DNA from: Caldilineaceae bacterium
GTDB taxonomy: Bacteria; Chloroflexota; Anaerolineae; Caldilineales; Caldilineaceae
Assembly: GCA_022842065.1 (NCBI GenBank)
Contig: JALHQH010000063.1
Span: 1-64,000 of the forward strand
Direction of reading: 5' to 3'
Length of the DNA stretch: 64,000 bases
Shown here in pieces: positions 52,577 through 61,714 of the stretch. The notes beneath the pieces were generated by a model. That model did not search any database, had not been told where the DNA came from, and saw only the letters and a list, made by a program, of their open reading frames with translations. Position 1 is the stretch's first letter, and each line of letters starts with the position of its first letter. Made by a program: the position numbers and the translations under genes.

Positions 52577-52632
52577 CAGCAATTCTCACTATGCTCACTA
52601 TACTGGTTCCCATTTCATCGTGAGAATTGCTG
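52577..52632. terminator. inverted repeat after purQ
   Basis: CAGCAATTCTCAC (52577-52589) and GTGAGAATTGCTG (52620-52632) are perfect 13-bp arms with a 30-base interior, flanked by direct copies of GACGCAAT. It probably ends the purL-purQ transcript, before the antiporter promoter. Confidence 0.6.
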
Positions 52633-52651
52633 CGACGCAATCCTCTGCGAA

Positions 52652-52680
52652 TTGCAATTTGATACTAGCGGGCGTATAAT
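52652..52680 (+). promoter_or_regulatory. sigma-70-type promoter for the antiporter
   Basis: TTGCAA (52652-52657), 17-base spacer, TATAAT (52675-52680). Transcription would start near 52687, giving a leader of about 145 bases before the ATG at 52832. Confidence 0.75.
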
Positions 52681-52685
52681 CGTCA

Positions 52686-52782
52686 GGTTTGCTCCCGTCT
52701 TTGAACCAAAAACTTTATGCCCCTCTTCCTAGCTATACGGTGTGGAAGGGGGGCTTTTGCGTCAAAGATTTGGTGGCAAACC
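52686..52782 (+). promoter_or_regulatory. nested structured leader before the antiporter
   Basis: Three helices nest within each other: GGTTTGC (52686) with GCAAACC (52776), TCTTTGA (52698) with TCAAAGA (52762), and GCCCCTCTTCC (52719) with GGAAGGGGGGC (52744). The innermost stem is followed by TTTTG, like an intrinsic terminator. The whole starts at the expected first base of the transcript. Candidate riboswitch or attenuator; it does not match a class I can name. Confidence 0.6.
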
Positions 52783-52831
52783 CAAAAGTGTACAAAATTG
52801 TGCAGTGTGCAAGAATGCGTCTAAAGGAATT

Positions 52832-54157
52832 ATGGAAGAGATCAATGTCGGTTTAACCTTATTATGGATTGCAGTCATTTTGTTTGCTGCGCGGATCACC
52901 CTCTTGATTGAGCGCTGGGGGCAGCCGCCGGTGCTGGGTGAATTGTTGGCTGGTGTTGTGCTGGGTAACCTTACCTTGGTGGGGATCAATGCCTTTCAAC
53001 CGATCCACGAAAGTACGGTAATGGGCTTTCTGGCCGAGTTGGGAGTTGTCATTCTGCTCTTCCAAGTTGGGCTGGAATCCAATATTGTCGAGATGGGGCG
53101 TGTGGGCATTCGCGCCTTCCTGGTCGCTTGTGTCGGGGTGGTCGTGCCCTTTGTGTTGGGTACTTATGTGGTCGGGCCGTGGCTCTTGCCTGGCCTACCC
53201 TTTAATACCTATCTGTTTCTTGGGGCCACCTTGACGGCGACCTCGGTGGGTATTACGGCCCGCGTCTTCCGCGATCTGAAAATGTTGCGTTCGCCGGAAG
53301 CACAAATTGTCTTGGGTGCTGCGGTGATCGACGATGTGCTGGGGTTGATTATCCTGGCCGTTGTCTCGGCGATTGTTACTGTCGGTGAACTAGCGCTGAC
53401 CGACATCGCCTTGATCACTTTCAAAGCGATGGGCTTTTTGGTGGGGGCGCTCGTGATTGGGCAGTTGATTGCGCCGTGGCTTGGCCGCGCCTTTTCGGCG
53501 ATTCACACCGGTAAAGGCATGAAGTTGACCCTCGCCCTCTGTTTTGGGCTGGTCTGCGCTTATCTGGCCGGTGTCATCGGCTTGGCGCCGATCGTCGGTG
53601 CCTTTGCCGCGGGCCTGGTCTTGGACAAGGTCCATTTCCGCCACTTTGAAGATCCCACGGTGGTTGATGAACTGCGTGTTGAACTCGAGCATATCGATGA
53701 GCCTGTTAAGGCGCGGCTGACCACCGTGATTGATCGCCATGCTGATCATCATCTGCACGAGATTATCGAACCAATTGGCAACTTTCTCGTGCCGATCTTC
53801 TTTGTCATGACGGGAATGAGCGTGCAGTTGCAAGCGCTGGCCGATCCAAAAATTCTGCTCGTAGCATTGGCCATTACGGTCGTTGCCTTCGCTGGTAAAG
53901 TGGTGACCGGCCTGGCCGCCGGCAAGGTCAATAAGTGGATTGTCGGCTGGGGCATGGTGCCCCGCGGCGAAGTCGGGCTGATTTTTGCCGCGACCGGTCA
54001 ACGTTTGGGCATTGTCACCGATGAAGTCTTTGGCGTGATTGTGATTGTCGTGATCCTGAGCACGCTGCTGACGCCGCCAATTCTGACCTATATTGTACGG
54101 CGCAATAGACCAGTAGATGGACCTTTAGGCGATGCTGTAGTGCCGCTCGGCGTGTAA
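52832..54157 (+). CDS. CPA2-type cation/proton antiporter
   Basis: Membrane antiporter of about 441 residues exchanging Na+ or K+ for protons. About 12 spans are expected. Family marks: QPPVLGELLAGVVLG, ATSVGITARVFRDL and the two-acid AAVIDDVLGLIIL region of CPA2 proteins, plus VPIFFVMTGMSVQL and GMVPRGEVGLIFAATGQ. A charged His-rich loop (DRHADHHLHEII) interrupts the C-terminal half. It lacks the TrkA-N domain found in Kef systems. ATG 52832 is chosen because the first span follows; AAAGGA lies very near. The upstream leader suggests control by an ion or second messenger; ion specificity is not readable. Confidence 0.92.
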   Translation: MEEINVGLTLLWIAVILFAARITLLIERWGQPPVLGELLAGVVLGNLTLVGINAFQPIHESTVMGFLAELGVVILLFQVGLESNIVEMGRVGIRAFLVACVGVVVPFVLGTYVVGPWLLPGLPFNTYLFLGATLTATSVGITARVFRDLKMLRSPEAQIVLGAAVIDDVLGLIILAVVSAIVTVGELALTDIALITFKAMGFLVGALVIGQLIAPWLGRAFSAIHTGKGMKLTLALCFGLVCAYLAGVIGLAPIVGAFAAGLVLDKVHFRHFEDPTVVDELRVELEHIDEPVKARLTTVIDRHADHHLHEIIEPIGNFLVPIFFVMTGMSVQLQALADPKILLVALAITVVAFAGKVVTGLAAGKVNKWIVGWGMVPRGEVGLIFAATGQRLGIVTDEVFGVIVIVVILSTLLTPPILTYIVRRNRPVDGPLGDAVVPLGV

Positions 54158-54191
54158 ACATTCAACCGTTGCCATTATTTGAAGAGGCCTC

Positions 54192-54239
54192 AAGCCGAAA
54201 CGTAGGTCAGCGCCTCCGGCGTGACCTACGTTTCGGCTT
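54192..54239. terminator. 18-bp hairpin after the antiporter gene
   Basis: AAGCCGAAACGTAGGTCA (54192-54209) and TGACCTACGTTTCGGCTT (54222-54239) pair perfectly, with CGCC/GGCG extending inside. The likely end of the antiporter transcript. Confidence 0.75.
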
Positions 54240-54424
54240 ATCTACAGTTCTCTCCTCTTTTCCTCCAACGTTTAAAAAACGCTCCAAAAACGCCTCTGCT
54301 GCGATAGTGTAAGTGAACAAAAAGTGAGCAGCTTTTGACCTGGCAGGTGACCAACCCGCCACGATATGCTGATCTCAACTTGTTTCGATAACGACACTTA
54401 CATTTACTATACACGGAGGAAAAA

Positions 54425-55825
54425 ATGCATTCCCAATCACCCAATCACCCGATCACCCGTTCTCACGCCATCGTCATCGGCGGCAGCATAGCCGGTCTGT
54501 TGACGGCGCGCGTGCTGAGCGATCACTTTGCTCAAGTCACCCTGATCGAGCGTGACCGCATGCATGATCAGCCCGAAGCCCGCAAGGGCCAACCCCACAC
54601 GCGCCATCTGCATGCTCTGCTCGCCAAAGGGCTGGAAACCATGCGCGATTATTTCCCTGGCTTGCTCAGCGACCTGTTGACGGAAGGCGCCATTGCCTCG
54701 GACATGGGCAAGGGGATGCGGTGGCATACCTTTGGCGGCTACCGGATGCCCTTTGAAAGTGGCATGATCGGCGCGCTGATGAGCCGTCCTTTGCTCGAAT
54801 GGCAGATCCGTCGTCGCGTGGTGGCGCTGCCCAATGTTACGGTGCTCGATGGCTGTGACGTTGATGGCTTAGTGACCACAGCTGATCGCAGCCGAGTGAG
54901 CGGCGTGCAGATTACACACCGCAATGAGGACGGGCGCAGCGAAAGTCTCAGCGCCGACTTGGTCGTCGATGCCAGCGGCCGCGGTTCCGCTTCGCCCAAA
55001 TGGTTGACCGCGTTGAACTATGGGCCAGTGCCCGAAAGTCTGATCAAAGTCAATGTTGGTTATGCCACGCGTATCTATCGCCGCCGCCCTGGTGACTTAA
55101 TCGGGGCAGACCTAATCCTGATCGCGGCGGATATGCCCCACGGCAAACGTAGTGGCTTGATCTTCCCGATCGAGGGCGATCGCTGGATCTGCACGCTTGG
55201 CGGCTGGATCGGTGACCATGCCCCCACTGATGAAGCCGGCTTTCTGGCCTATGCGCGTAGCCTGGCTGCGCCAGATGTCTATGAGATGATTTCCCGGCTC
55301 GAACCGCTTTCGGACATTACCCCCTACAAATTCCCTGGCAGCCTGCGCCGTTACTATGAAAAGCTGCAACAGTTTCCCGAAGGCTATCTCGTTTTGGGTG
55401 ATGCCATCTGTAGCTTCAACCCGGTTTATGGGCAAGGGATGACCTCGGCGGCCATGCAGGCCGCGGCGCTGGACCAAACCTTGCAGGCATCCCCTACGCT
55501 CGACGGGCTCTGGCGGCGTTTCTTTAAAGCCGCGGCCAAAGTGGTCGATATCCCCTGGCAACTGGCTGTGGGTGAAGATTTCCGTTTCCCTGAGACCGAA
55601 GGCGAAAAACCGGTGGGTGTTGATTTTATCAACCGCTATGTGACCAAAGTACACCGCGCTACCCATCACGACCCGGTCGTCTATGCCGCCTTCCTTCAAG
55701 TAATGAACCTGATGGCCGCGCCCACCAGCCTCTTTCACCCGCGTCTGCTGTGGCGGGTGTTATGGCCGCAGGCGAAAAGCTATACTACAACGCCGGTGCA
55801 GCCGGAGGCGATCTTTTCGTCCTGA
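54425..55825 (+). CDS. FAD-dependent oxidoreductase of the monooxygenase/halogenase type
   Basis: A 466-residue flavoprotein. The dinucleotide-binding motif is AIVIGGSIAGLLTARVL, followed by TLIERDR, VVDASGRGS and the FAD-ribityl motif VLGDAICSFNPVYGQGMT, an arrangement shared with squalene/geranylgeranyl oxidoreductases and tryptophan-halogenase-like proteins. The halogenase WxWxIP motif is not seen, so hydroxylation or reduction is more likely. GGAGG lies 6 bases before the ATG. Residues 4-13 (QSPNHPITRS) are encoded by ATCACCC words like those at 21240-21273. The membrane protein that follows is 52 bases on and may work with it. Confidence 0.85.
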   Translation: MHSQSPNHPITRSHAIVIGGSIAGLLTARVLSDHFAQVTLIERDRMHDQPEARKGQPHTRHLHALLAKGLETMRDYFPGLLSDLLTEGAIASDMGKGMRWHTFGGYRMPFESGMIGALMSRPLLEWQIRRRVVALPNVTVLDGCDVDGLVTTADRSRVSGVQITHRNEDGRSESLSADLVVDASGRGSASPKWLTALNYGPVPESLIKVNVGYATRIYRRRPGDLIGADLILIAADMPHGKRSGLIFPIEGDRWICTLGGWIGDHAPTDEAGFLAYARSLAAPDVYEMISRLEPLSDITPYKFPGSLRRYYEKLQQFPEGYLVLGDAICSFNPVYGQGMTSAAMQAAALDQTLQASPTLDGLWRRFFKAAAKVVDIPWQLAVGEDFRFPETEGEKPVGVDFINRYVTKVHRATHHDPVVYAAFLQVMNLMAAPTSLFHPRLLWRVLWPQAKSYTTTPVQPEAIFSS

Positions 55826-55877
55826 ACCGCTACTCGATTCCTCGCGGTCTGCTGCCATGAGGACCAGGGGATATAAG

Positions 55878-56573
55878 ATGCGCCGTATTCATTATTTGCT
55901 GACCGTGCAAACCGGGGTGGTGATTCTGCTCTCGGTCAACCGGCTCAGCTCACTCACGCTGGGTTATGTTGCCCCCAATGAGTTTCTGCGCTGGATGGAT
56001 TTTCACAATCTGCTCACCCTGCCGTTGATTAGCTTGATTGCCTTCTATTTGCTCAAAGCGACGTTGGAGGGGGTGCATAACTCGCATCATTCGCAACTTT
56101 ATCATGCAGTAGGCTTGCTCTTTTTCATCGGGATCTATTGCTATGGGGCGGGTTATGGCGCGCATGAAGTGACCAATTACCTACATACTCGCTTCTGCCT
56201 AGAGGTGACAGCCGACGATCTATGTCGCATCATCAGCTTCAATGACGACGAATTTTCCCACTGGATCTGGTTTGGCGGTTTTGTCCTGATTAACGCGGCT
56301 TTGCTCTTTACACAGGCGCTTTTCCGGCCGGAGCAACCAGCCATGCGCGGTGATCTCGTCTGGCTGGTGATCAATGGGTTGTTTATTGCGCTGGGGATCT
56401 TTGCCAATCTGGCCTTTGAGGAAATTGGGCTGGATCTCTATGTGGTACTCGCCTTGGCCTTACTGTCGATCGGGGCTTGGTGGCGCTATGGGCGGCAGCC
56501 GCTCTTTGTCTACTATACAACCGCCTATGGCGTCGGGCTCGTCGCAACCGTCGTGGTCAAATTGTTTAACTGA
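55878..56573 (+). CDS. integral membrane protein of unknown function
   Basis: About 231 residues with six or seven hydrophobic spans (LLTVQTGVVILLSVNRLSSL, LLTLPLISLIAFYLLKA, AVGLLFFIGIYCYGAGYG, FVLINAALLFTQAL, LVINGLFIALGIFANLAF, YVVLALALLSIGAWW). Conserved-looking polar residues lie near the membrane: HNSHHSQLYH, HEVTNYLH, NDDEFSHWIWFG. His-rich placement recalls heme or metal-binding membrane proteins, but I do not recognise a family. ATG 55878 is chosen with AGGGGA 7 bases before; an ATG seven codons earlier is possible. The stop codon forms part of the palindrome 56571-56635. Probably one transcript with the flavoprotein gene. Confidence 0.82.
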   Translation: MRRIHYLLTVQTGVVILLSVNRLSSLTLGYVAPNEFLRWMDFHNLLTLPLISLIAFYLLKATLEGVHNSHHSQLYHAVGLLFFIGIYCYGAGYGAHEVTNYLHTRFCLEVTADDLCRIISFNDDEFSHWIWFGGFVLINAALLFTQALFRPEQPAMRGDLVWLVINGLFIALGIFANLAFEEIGLDLYVVLALALLSIGAWWRYGRQPLFVYYTTAYGVGLVATVVVKLFN

Positions 56574-56635
56574 TCGACGAAGACACACGAAAGATCGCTT
56601 CTTCTTCGTGTGTCTTCGTGTGTCTTCGTCGATCA
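56571..56635. repeat. palindromic CACGAAG element with a 10-bp internal duplication
   Basis: TGATCGACGAAGACACACGAA (56571-56591) pairs with its exact complement at 56615-56635, and an extra TTCGTGTGTC precedes the right arm. Same plan as 35096-35156 but different base content in the stem. It contains the TGA stop of the preceding gene. Confidence 0.88.
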
Positions 56636-56649
56636 GTATTTTGTGACTT

Positions 56650-57849
56650 TTAGGCAGTTGCTAAGACCTGCATCACATAATCCTCCCGTTTGCGTGCTTC
56701 TGGATGGATCGCAACCCCAATGCCAGGGCGCTGGGGTGGTTGCATGCGGCTATTCTCCACCACAAAGGCATGGTCGACCAGATCCAGATAATAACCGAGC
56801 GTATAAGAGCGCACAATCTCTTGCATCCAACTGTTGGTGCAATGGGCAGAGAGATGCAGCCCCGCAGCCAGCGTCACTGGGCCGGTGCAGTCATGAAAGA
56901 TAATGCCCAGGTTCTGCGTGTCGGCCATGTACGCGATCTTGCGCGCCTCGGTGATACCGCCGGACCAGGTGATATCGGTCATCACCACATCACAGGCATT
57001 GGCGGCCATCAGTTCTTGCACCGCGTAACGATTCATCAGCAACTCGCTGGCGCAGATTGGGGTGCTGGTTGATTGGCGCAACTTGGCCAGCGTTTGTGGA
57101 TTGTCCGGCTTCATCAGATCTTCGAGCAGCACTGGTTTGTATGGCTCCAGTGCTTCGGCGATGCGGCGCGCCGGTTGTAACGCCCAGTAGCCGTGGCCCT
57201 CTAAAATCACATCCATCTCCATCCCCACGGCGTCGCGAATCTGTTGCCAGGGGCGTAAGCCAATTTCGATCTCGCGCGCAGTGATGCTTTGGCCGCGGTT
57301 GTTGAGGGCAAAGGGATCGAAGGGCCAAATCTTCATGCCCTTGATGCCCATCTCGAGCAACGAGCGCGCTAGCTGACCGGCATCTTCGTGCCAGGCTTCG
57401 TAATCGCGATAGAGATTGGTGATCTGCTGCACGTTGCCGCGGCGAATGCCAGGTGTCCCCTGCGCATAGCCAGCGGAAGCACAGGTGTTGTAGACCAGGA
57501 CCCCGTCGGGGTGCGTATTGCCGCCCAGCAGTTGCCAGAGCGGTTGTCCCGTCGCCTGCCCGAAAATATCCCACAGCGCAACATCGACGGCGGAAAGGCA
57601 GCGCATCTCAATCCCTTTATTGCCATAGACATGAGAACCATCATAGGCGCGGCGCCAGAAGGCTTCGATCTGTAGCGGATCGCTGTCAAGAAGCATGGGG
57701 GCCAGCACTTCGGCGATGTAAGCAGTCACCGACTTGGGCGTGTAATAGGTCTCCCCCAGGCCGACAATCCCGTTGTCGGTCTCTACTTCGAGGAAGGTGA
57801 TATTGGGGAAGGTGGCAAAATGAATGGTACGAATTTCTGTGATTTTCAT
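56650..57849 (-). CDS. mandelate racemase/muconate-lactonizing-type enolase superfamily enzyme
   Basis: A 399-residue member of the enolase superfamily, probably a sugar-acid dehydratase. The N-terminal capping domain begins MKITEIRTIHFATFPNITF; the barrel has the metal-ligand region at VILEGHGYW, VLLEDLMKPDN and ICASELLMNRY, with a later DCTGP strand after FHDC whose His may be the general acid. GLGETYYTPKSV and GNKGIEMRCLSAVDVALWDI are the 20s/50s-loop and helix segments. No KxK pair is obvious, so the mandelate racemase subgroup with a His base fits better. Located near ribulokinase and a zinc alcohol dehydrogenase, so sugar-acid breakdown is likely. Confidence 0.88.
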   Translation of the reverse strand: MKITEIRTIHFATFPNITFLEVETDNGIVGLGETYYTPKSVTAYIAEVLAPMLLDSDPLQIEAFWRRAYDGSHVYGNKGIEMRCLSAVDVALWDIFGQATGQPLWQLLGGNTHPDGVLVYNTCASAGYAQGTPGIRRGNVQQITNLYRDYEAWHEDAGQLARSLLEMGIKGMKIWPFDPFALNNRGQSITAREIEIGLRPWQQIRDAVGMEMDVILEGHGYWALQPARRIAEALEPYKPVLLEDLMKPDNPQTLAKLRQSTSTPICASELLMNRYAVQELMAANACDVVMTDITWSGGITEARKIAYMADTQNLGIIFHDCTGPVTLAAGLHLSAHCTNSWMQEIVRSYTLGYYLDLVDHAFVVENSRMQPPQRPGIGVAIHPEARKREDYVMQVLATA

Positions 57850-57918
57850 GGTAGCTTTAATTTCTCTTGACTGTTTAGGGAATAGAACGCTAAATCGAAT
57901 GCAGGTGAGACGAAAGAA

Positions 57919-57975
57919 AGCGGATTTCTACCCAAACTCATCCGCACAAATCCGCTAAATCTGCCTCATCCGCGT
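57919..57975. repeat. AATCCGC word repeat with inverted arms
   Basis: AGCGGATTT (57919-57927) and AAATCCGCT (57948-57956) are inverted, with further ATCCGC words at 57939 and 57968. Lies between the ribulokinase gene and the enolase-type gene. Confidence 0.6.
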
Positions 57976-57987
57976 TCTCGCTTTGGT

Positions 57988-59643
57988 TTAATTGCGGAGC
58001 CGGCGCAGGGTTTTCATCACCGAGTTTTGTAGACCAAAGTAGTCGTATAAACGGCGGTACTCGGCATAGAGCTGATCGTAAATTTGCACGTGTGCGGCAA
58101 TGGGGCGGTAAACCTCATCGCGTAAACCACCCATCTGTGCGGTCGCTGTGCGGATATCGGCATAGCCACCAGCCACACTCCCGGCGGCCACGGCGCCCAA
58201 CACTGCTGCGCCAAGCGCGCCTGCCTGTGCACTGCGCACCACGCGCAACTCGCGGTTGAGCACATCGGCATAGATTTGCATGAGCAGCTTATTCTGCTCC
58301 GCCAGTCCGCCCGCCGCAACAATTCGCGTCACCGGCACCCCGTGTTCCTCAAAATTTTCCACAATGCGGCGCGTGCCAAAGGCGGTTGCTTCAATCAAGG
58401 CGCGGTAGATATCGGGTGGGGTTGTGGCCAGGGTTGCCCCAATCAGTAGGCCGCTTAATTCGGCATCCACCAGCGTGGTGCGCACCCCATTCCACCAATC
58501 AAGCGCCAACAGCCCATGTTGACCGGGAAACTGCTTGCCCGCTGCTTCTTCGAGTAACGCATAAAGAGTGATGCCGCGCTGCGCCGCCTCTTCATGATAA
58601 ACCGGCGGCACCGCCCGGCGTACAAACCAGGCTAAAATATCACCCGTGGCGGCCTGCCCGGCTTCATAGCCATAAGTGCCCGGCAAAAAACCATCTTTGA
58701 CTACGCCGTTAATCCCCTGTACAGCGATCCGTTCCGCGGTGACCAGCATGTGACAGGTGCTCGTGCCGAGGATAATCGCCATCGCGCCCGGCTCAGTGGT
58801 TTGGCCGGCATAGACTGCGGTAAAGGCATCGATCATGGCGACCCCGACCGCCGTGCCTGGGCGCAGCCCCGTCCAAGCCGCTGCTTCAGCGCGCAAGCCC
58901 CCGGCGCAACTGCCCAGGGGTAACAGTGGCGCGGTCATCTTCTGCTCGACCACGTCGGCTAACGCGGGATGGAGCGCGGCCAGATAATCCCGACTAGGGT
59001 AGCTGCCATTCTGGTAGATCGCCTTGAAGCCGGCGGTGCTGGCACAGCGCACTTCTTGGCCGGCCAATTGCCAGACGATCCAATCCGCGGCCTCAATGAT
59101 GCGTTCGGCTCGCTGATAGATTTCAGGCGCTTCGTTGAGGATTTGTAGGGTCTTGCTAAAAAACCACTCGGACGAAATCTTGCCGCCGTAGAAGTCGATC
59201 CAGGGTTCGCCGCGGGCATGGGCCAACGCGTTAATCTGGTCAGCTTCGGGCTGGGCGGCGTGATGTTTCCAGAGCTTGACCCAAGCATGAGGCTCAGTGC
59301 GCAGATCGGGTAGGCGACAAAGTGGTGTGCCGTCGCACAACGTCGGCAGGATCGTGCACGAGGTAAAATCGATGCCAATGCCGATCACCGCGGCGGGATC
59401 AACGCCACTCTGTTGCAAGACCGCGGGAATCGCGTTTTTGAGCACCGCAATATAATCATCGGGATCTTGCAGCGCCCAGTCGGCGGGTAGGGGTTTATCG
59501 CTGCCAGGTAACAGTTGGTCGATCACACCGTTGGCGTAGGGATGGACCGCGGTCGCGAGCTCGCGACCGTCGGCCACATCGACCAACAGTGCACGGCCTG
59601 ATTCGGTGCCAAAGTCAATGCCGATGGCATAAACTGCACTCAT
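57988..59643 (-). CDS. araB: ribulokinase
   Basis: FGGY-family kinase that phosphorylates L-ribulose in arabinose use. The 551-residue length is typical. The N-terminal phosphate loop YAIGIDFGTESGRALLVDV and the segment GIGIDFTSCTILPTLCDGTPL match AraB, as do WFFSKTLQILNEAPEIY, IGVAMIDAFTAVYAG-like GTAVGVAMIDAF, and the C-terminal ATP site AAGGLAEQNKLLMQIYADVL. AAGGAG lies 8 bases before the ATG. araA and araD are not next to it, so it may act with the enolase-type and dehydrogenase genes in a different route, or on another ketopentose. Confidence 0.93.
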   Translation of the reverse strand: MSAVYAIGIDFGTESGRALLVDVADGRELATAVHPYANGVIDQLLPGSDKPLPADWALQDPDDYIAVLKNAIPAVLQQSGVDPAAVIGIGIDFTSCTILPTLCDGTPLCRLPDLRTEPHAWVKLWKHHAAQPEADQINALAHARGEPWIDFYGGKISSEWFFSKTLQILNEAPEIYQRAERIIEAADWIVWQLAGQEVRCASTAGFKAIYQNGSYPSRDYLAALHPALADVVEQKMTAPLLPLGSCAGGLRAEAAAWTGLRPGTAVGVAMIDAFTAVYAGQTTEPGAMAIILGTSTCHMLVTAERIAVQGINGVVKDGFLPGTYGYEAGQAATGDILAWFVRRAVPPVYHEEAAQRGITLYALLEEAAGKQFPGQHGLLALDWWNGVRTTLVDAELSGLLIGATLATTPPDIYRALIEATAFGTRRIVENFEEHGVPVTRIVAAGGLAEQNKLLMQIYADVLNRELRVVRSAQAGALGAAVLGAVAAGSVAGGYADIRTATAQMGGLRDEVYRPIAAHVQIYDQLYAEYRRLYDYFGLQNSVMKTLRRLRN

Positions 59644-59707
59644 TCAACTACTCCTTTGGTTTCCAATAAAAATGTCGGGGAGCTAAGAGCGTTCCATTTT
59701 GAATTCA

Positions 59708-59737
59708 TTGGGCGATTTGGCTGCTATAGCGTATAAT
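59708..59737 (+). promoter_or_regulatory. promoter for the Uma2-family gene
   Basis: TTGGGC (59708-59713), 18-base spacer, TATAAT (59732-59737). The expected leader is about 60 bases and contains AGAGGA 8 bases before ATG 59804. Confidence 0.55.
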
Positions 59738-59803
59738 AAGCGATAGATATCGTCAATCGCGCATTGTGCGTACCGACGTTTTAATCTTTAGAGGATTGTA
59801 ACA

Positions 59804-60568
59804 ATGACCACCTCTACAACACAACTTCCATTTAAAGTTCAACCTGCAGATGAATACCCCTCATCGGATGGTAAACCTATGGCAGAAACTGAAGCCCACA
59901 TCTTATCAATTTTATATCTACTGGCTGCCTTGCGTTATTTATTCCGCAATCAACCCGATGTCTTTGTGATTGCCGACATGCTGCTTTACTACGAAAAGGG
60001 CCGTACTGACAAAAGCAAAGCCCCGGATGTAATGGTCGTTAAGGGTGTTGATACGTCGATCAAGCGCCGTACCTATAAATTATGGGAAGAACGGGTCGCG
60101 CCGAGTGTGGTGATTGAAATTACATCCAAGAGTACACAACAAGAAGACATTGCAACAAAGCCGGCTCTCTATGCTTCTTTCGGTGTGAAAGAGTACTTCA
60201 TCTTTGACCCCCTGTTCGAATATATTGAGCAACAGTTGATGGGGTATCGGTTAATCGATGGAGAACTCGTTCCCATTGAACCGGATATAGACGGTGACCT
60301 CCACAGTGAAGAATTAGGGGCGATTCTGAGCATTGATGGTTCTTTACTGCGCGTTGTTGATCCTGCAACGGGTGAATTCATTCCTGCTATGAATGAAGCA
60401 ATGGCTGTTGCTGAAAAAGAGATGCAACGGGCCGAGCAAGAAGCACAGCGGGCCGAGCAAGAAGCACAGCGGGCCGAGCAAGAAGCACAGCGGGCTAACG
60501 ACGCTGAAGCTGAAATTGTCCGTTTACGCGCCTTGCTTAAGCAAGGCAACATTGACGATCAAGCCTGA
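59804..60568 (+). CDS. Uma2 family (DUF820) endonuclease-like protein with coiled-coil tail
   Basis: A 254-residue protein with the Uma2 restriction-endonuclease-like fold: the acidic strand APDVMVVKGV and VVIEITSKSTQQED carry the PD-(D/E)xK-like D, E and K residues, followed by KPALYASFGVKEYFIFDP. The C-terminal 70 residues are a charged coiled coil. Within it, QRAEQEA is repeated three times, encoded by exact 21-bp copies at 60428-60448, 60449-60469 and 60470-60490, so coil length may vary. Uma2 proteins are abundant in Chloroflexota and cyanobacteria; their role is unclear. Confidence 0.9.
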   Translation: MTTSTTQLPFKVQPADEYPSSDGKPMAETEAHILSILYLLAALRYLFRNQPDVFVIADMLLYYEKGRTDKSKAPDVMVVKGVDTSIKRRTYKLWEERVAPSVVIEITSKSTQQEDIATKPALYASFGVKEYFIFDPLFEYIEQQLMGYRLIDGELVPIEPDIDGDLHSEELGAILSIDGSLLRVVDPATGEFIPAMNEAMAVAEKEMQRAEQEAQRAEQEAQRAEQEAQRANDAEAEIVRLRALLKQGNIDDQA

Positions 60569-60571
60569 ATT

Positions 60572-60599
60572 GTAGGGTCAAGGCATGCCTTGATCCTAC
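60572..60599. terminator. convergent hairpin between Uma2 and dehydrogenase genes
   Basis: GTAGGGTCAAGGCA and TGCCTTGATCCTAC are immediate inverted 14-bp arms with one G-T pair. The right arm contains the stop codon of the dehydrogenase gene. Confidence 0.65.
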
Positions 60600-61669
60600 G
60601 ACTTACCCACCTCGATCATTACTTTTACCACTTTGTCCTTGTAAGCAGCATTCATAGCAAAGGCTTGCGGCGCCTGCGCCAGGTCAAAGCGATGGCTGAT
60701 CATCCCATGTAGGTCGATCTTCCCGGCCATCGCCAACTGAATCGCGCGCGGATAGGTGTGTTTCATGCGCCGTACGACGCGCATGGTCAACCCCTTGCGG
60801 CGCATGGTCGAATGTTTGACCTCCATCTTGTCGTCGCCGGGAATGCCAACGAGGACCAGCCGCCCGCCCAAGCGCGCCATGTCAGCCGCCCACTGCACCG
60901 AGTGATCGGCCCACGCTGCTTCAATCGCCACATCGACCCCACGCCCTTTGGTCGCCCCACGCACCGCTTGGGCCGGATCGGTTGTCTTGAAATTGATCGG
61001 GATCGCACCATAGCGTTCGGCCAATGCCAATCGCCACTCAAATTGATCGACCACAAAGACTGGATCGGCCCCGGATAACTTCGCCAGTTGTAAGAGATAG
61101 AGGCCAATACAGCCTGCTCCCAAAATGACCACGCTGTCTGCCACGCGTATCTTCGCTAGGTCAATCGCATGAATCCCAATCCCTAGCGGTTCGAGCAACG
61201 CCGCCGCAGCGTCATCCAGTGCATCTGGGATGGGAAAGCAGGTGTGCGCCGGCATAATCATCTGTTCGCAAAGGCTGCCATCATCGGGATAGGAGCCGCA
61301 GAAGTGCAGGCGGTGGCAGAGATTGGGATGCCCCTGTTCACACATTTCGCAGCGGCCGCAGGGTTGGGCTGGATCAACGGCGACGCGCGTACCGGGAAGC
61401 AGCGGTTGAAAATTACCATCATGGGCATCCGGCCCAACTGCCTCGACCACCGCGCCAAACTCGTGGCCGAGGATAATCGGATGTTCGGGGATCACCTCAC
61501 CGATGCGGCCATCGATATAGTTATGCAGATCACTACCGCAAACGCCCACCGCGGTGACACGCAACAGCGCTTCGCCGGGACCCAGTTGGCGGGGGAGGGG
61601 AATTTCTTCGACGCGTAGGTCACGTGGGCCATAAAGGCGGGCGGCAAGCATGGTTTTAGATTCTGTCAT
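60596..61669 (-). CDS. zinc-dependent alcohol/sugar dehydrogenase (threonine dehydrogenase-like)
   Basis: Medium-chain dehydrogenase of 357 residues. The catalytic zinc site is [11 protein letters not shown] followed by [16 protein letters not shown]; the structural zinc has four Cys in [15 protein letters not shown]. The NAD fold begins [21 protein letters not shown]. Likely oxidises a polyol, sugar or threonine-like alcohol. Gene context (enolase-type enzyme, ribulokinase) favours a sugar or polyol. Its stop lies within a palindrome shared with the convergent Uma2 gene. ATG 61669 is used; a Met at residue 7 is possible. Confidence 0.92.
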   Translation of the reverse strand: MTESKTMLAARLYGPRDLRVEEIPLPRQLGPGEALLRVTAVGVCGSDLHNYIDGRIGEVIPEHPIILGHEFGAVVEAVGPDAHDGNFQPLLPGTRVAVDPAQPCGRCEMCEQGHPNLCHRLHFCGSYPDDGSLCEQMIMPAHTCFPIPDALDDAAAALLEPLGIGIHAIDLAKIRVADSVVILGAGCIGLYLLQLAKLSGADPVFVVDQFEWRLALAERYGAIPINFKTTDPAQAVRGATKGRGVDVAIEAAWADHSVQWAADMARLGGRLVLVGIPGDDKMEVKHSTMRRKGLTMRVVRRMKHTYPRAIQLAMAGKIDLHGMISHRFDLAQAPQAFAMNAAYKDKVVKVMIEVGKS

Positions 61670-61714
61670 GGGGATACACGATACTTTCTAGTGGGATAAC
61701 GATATTGGGCGACC

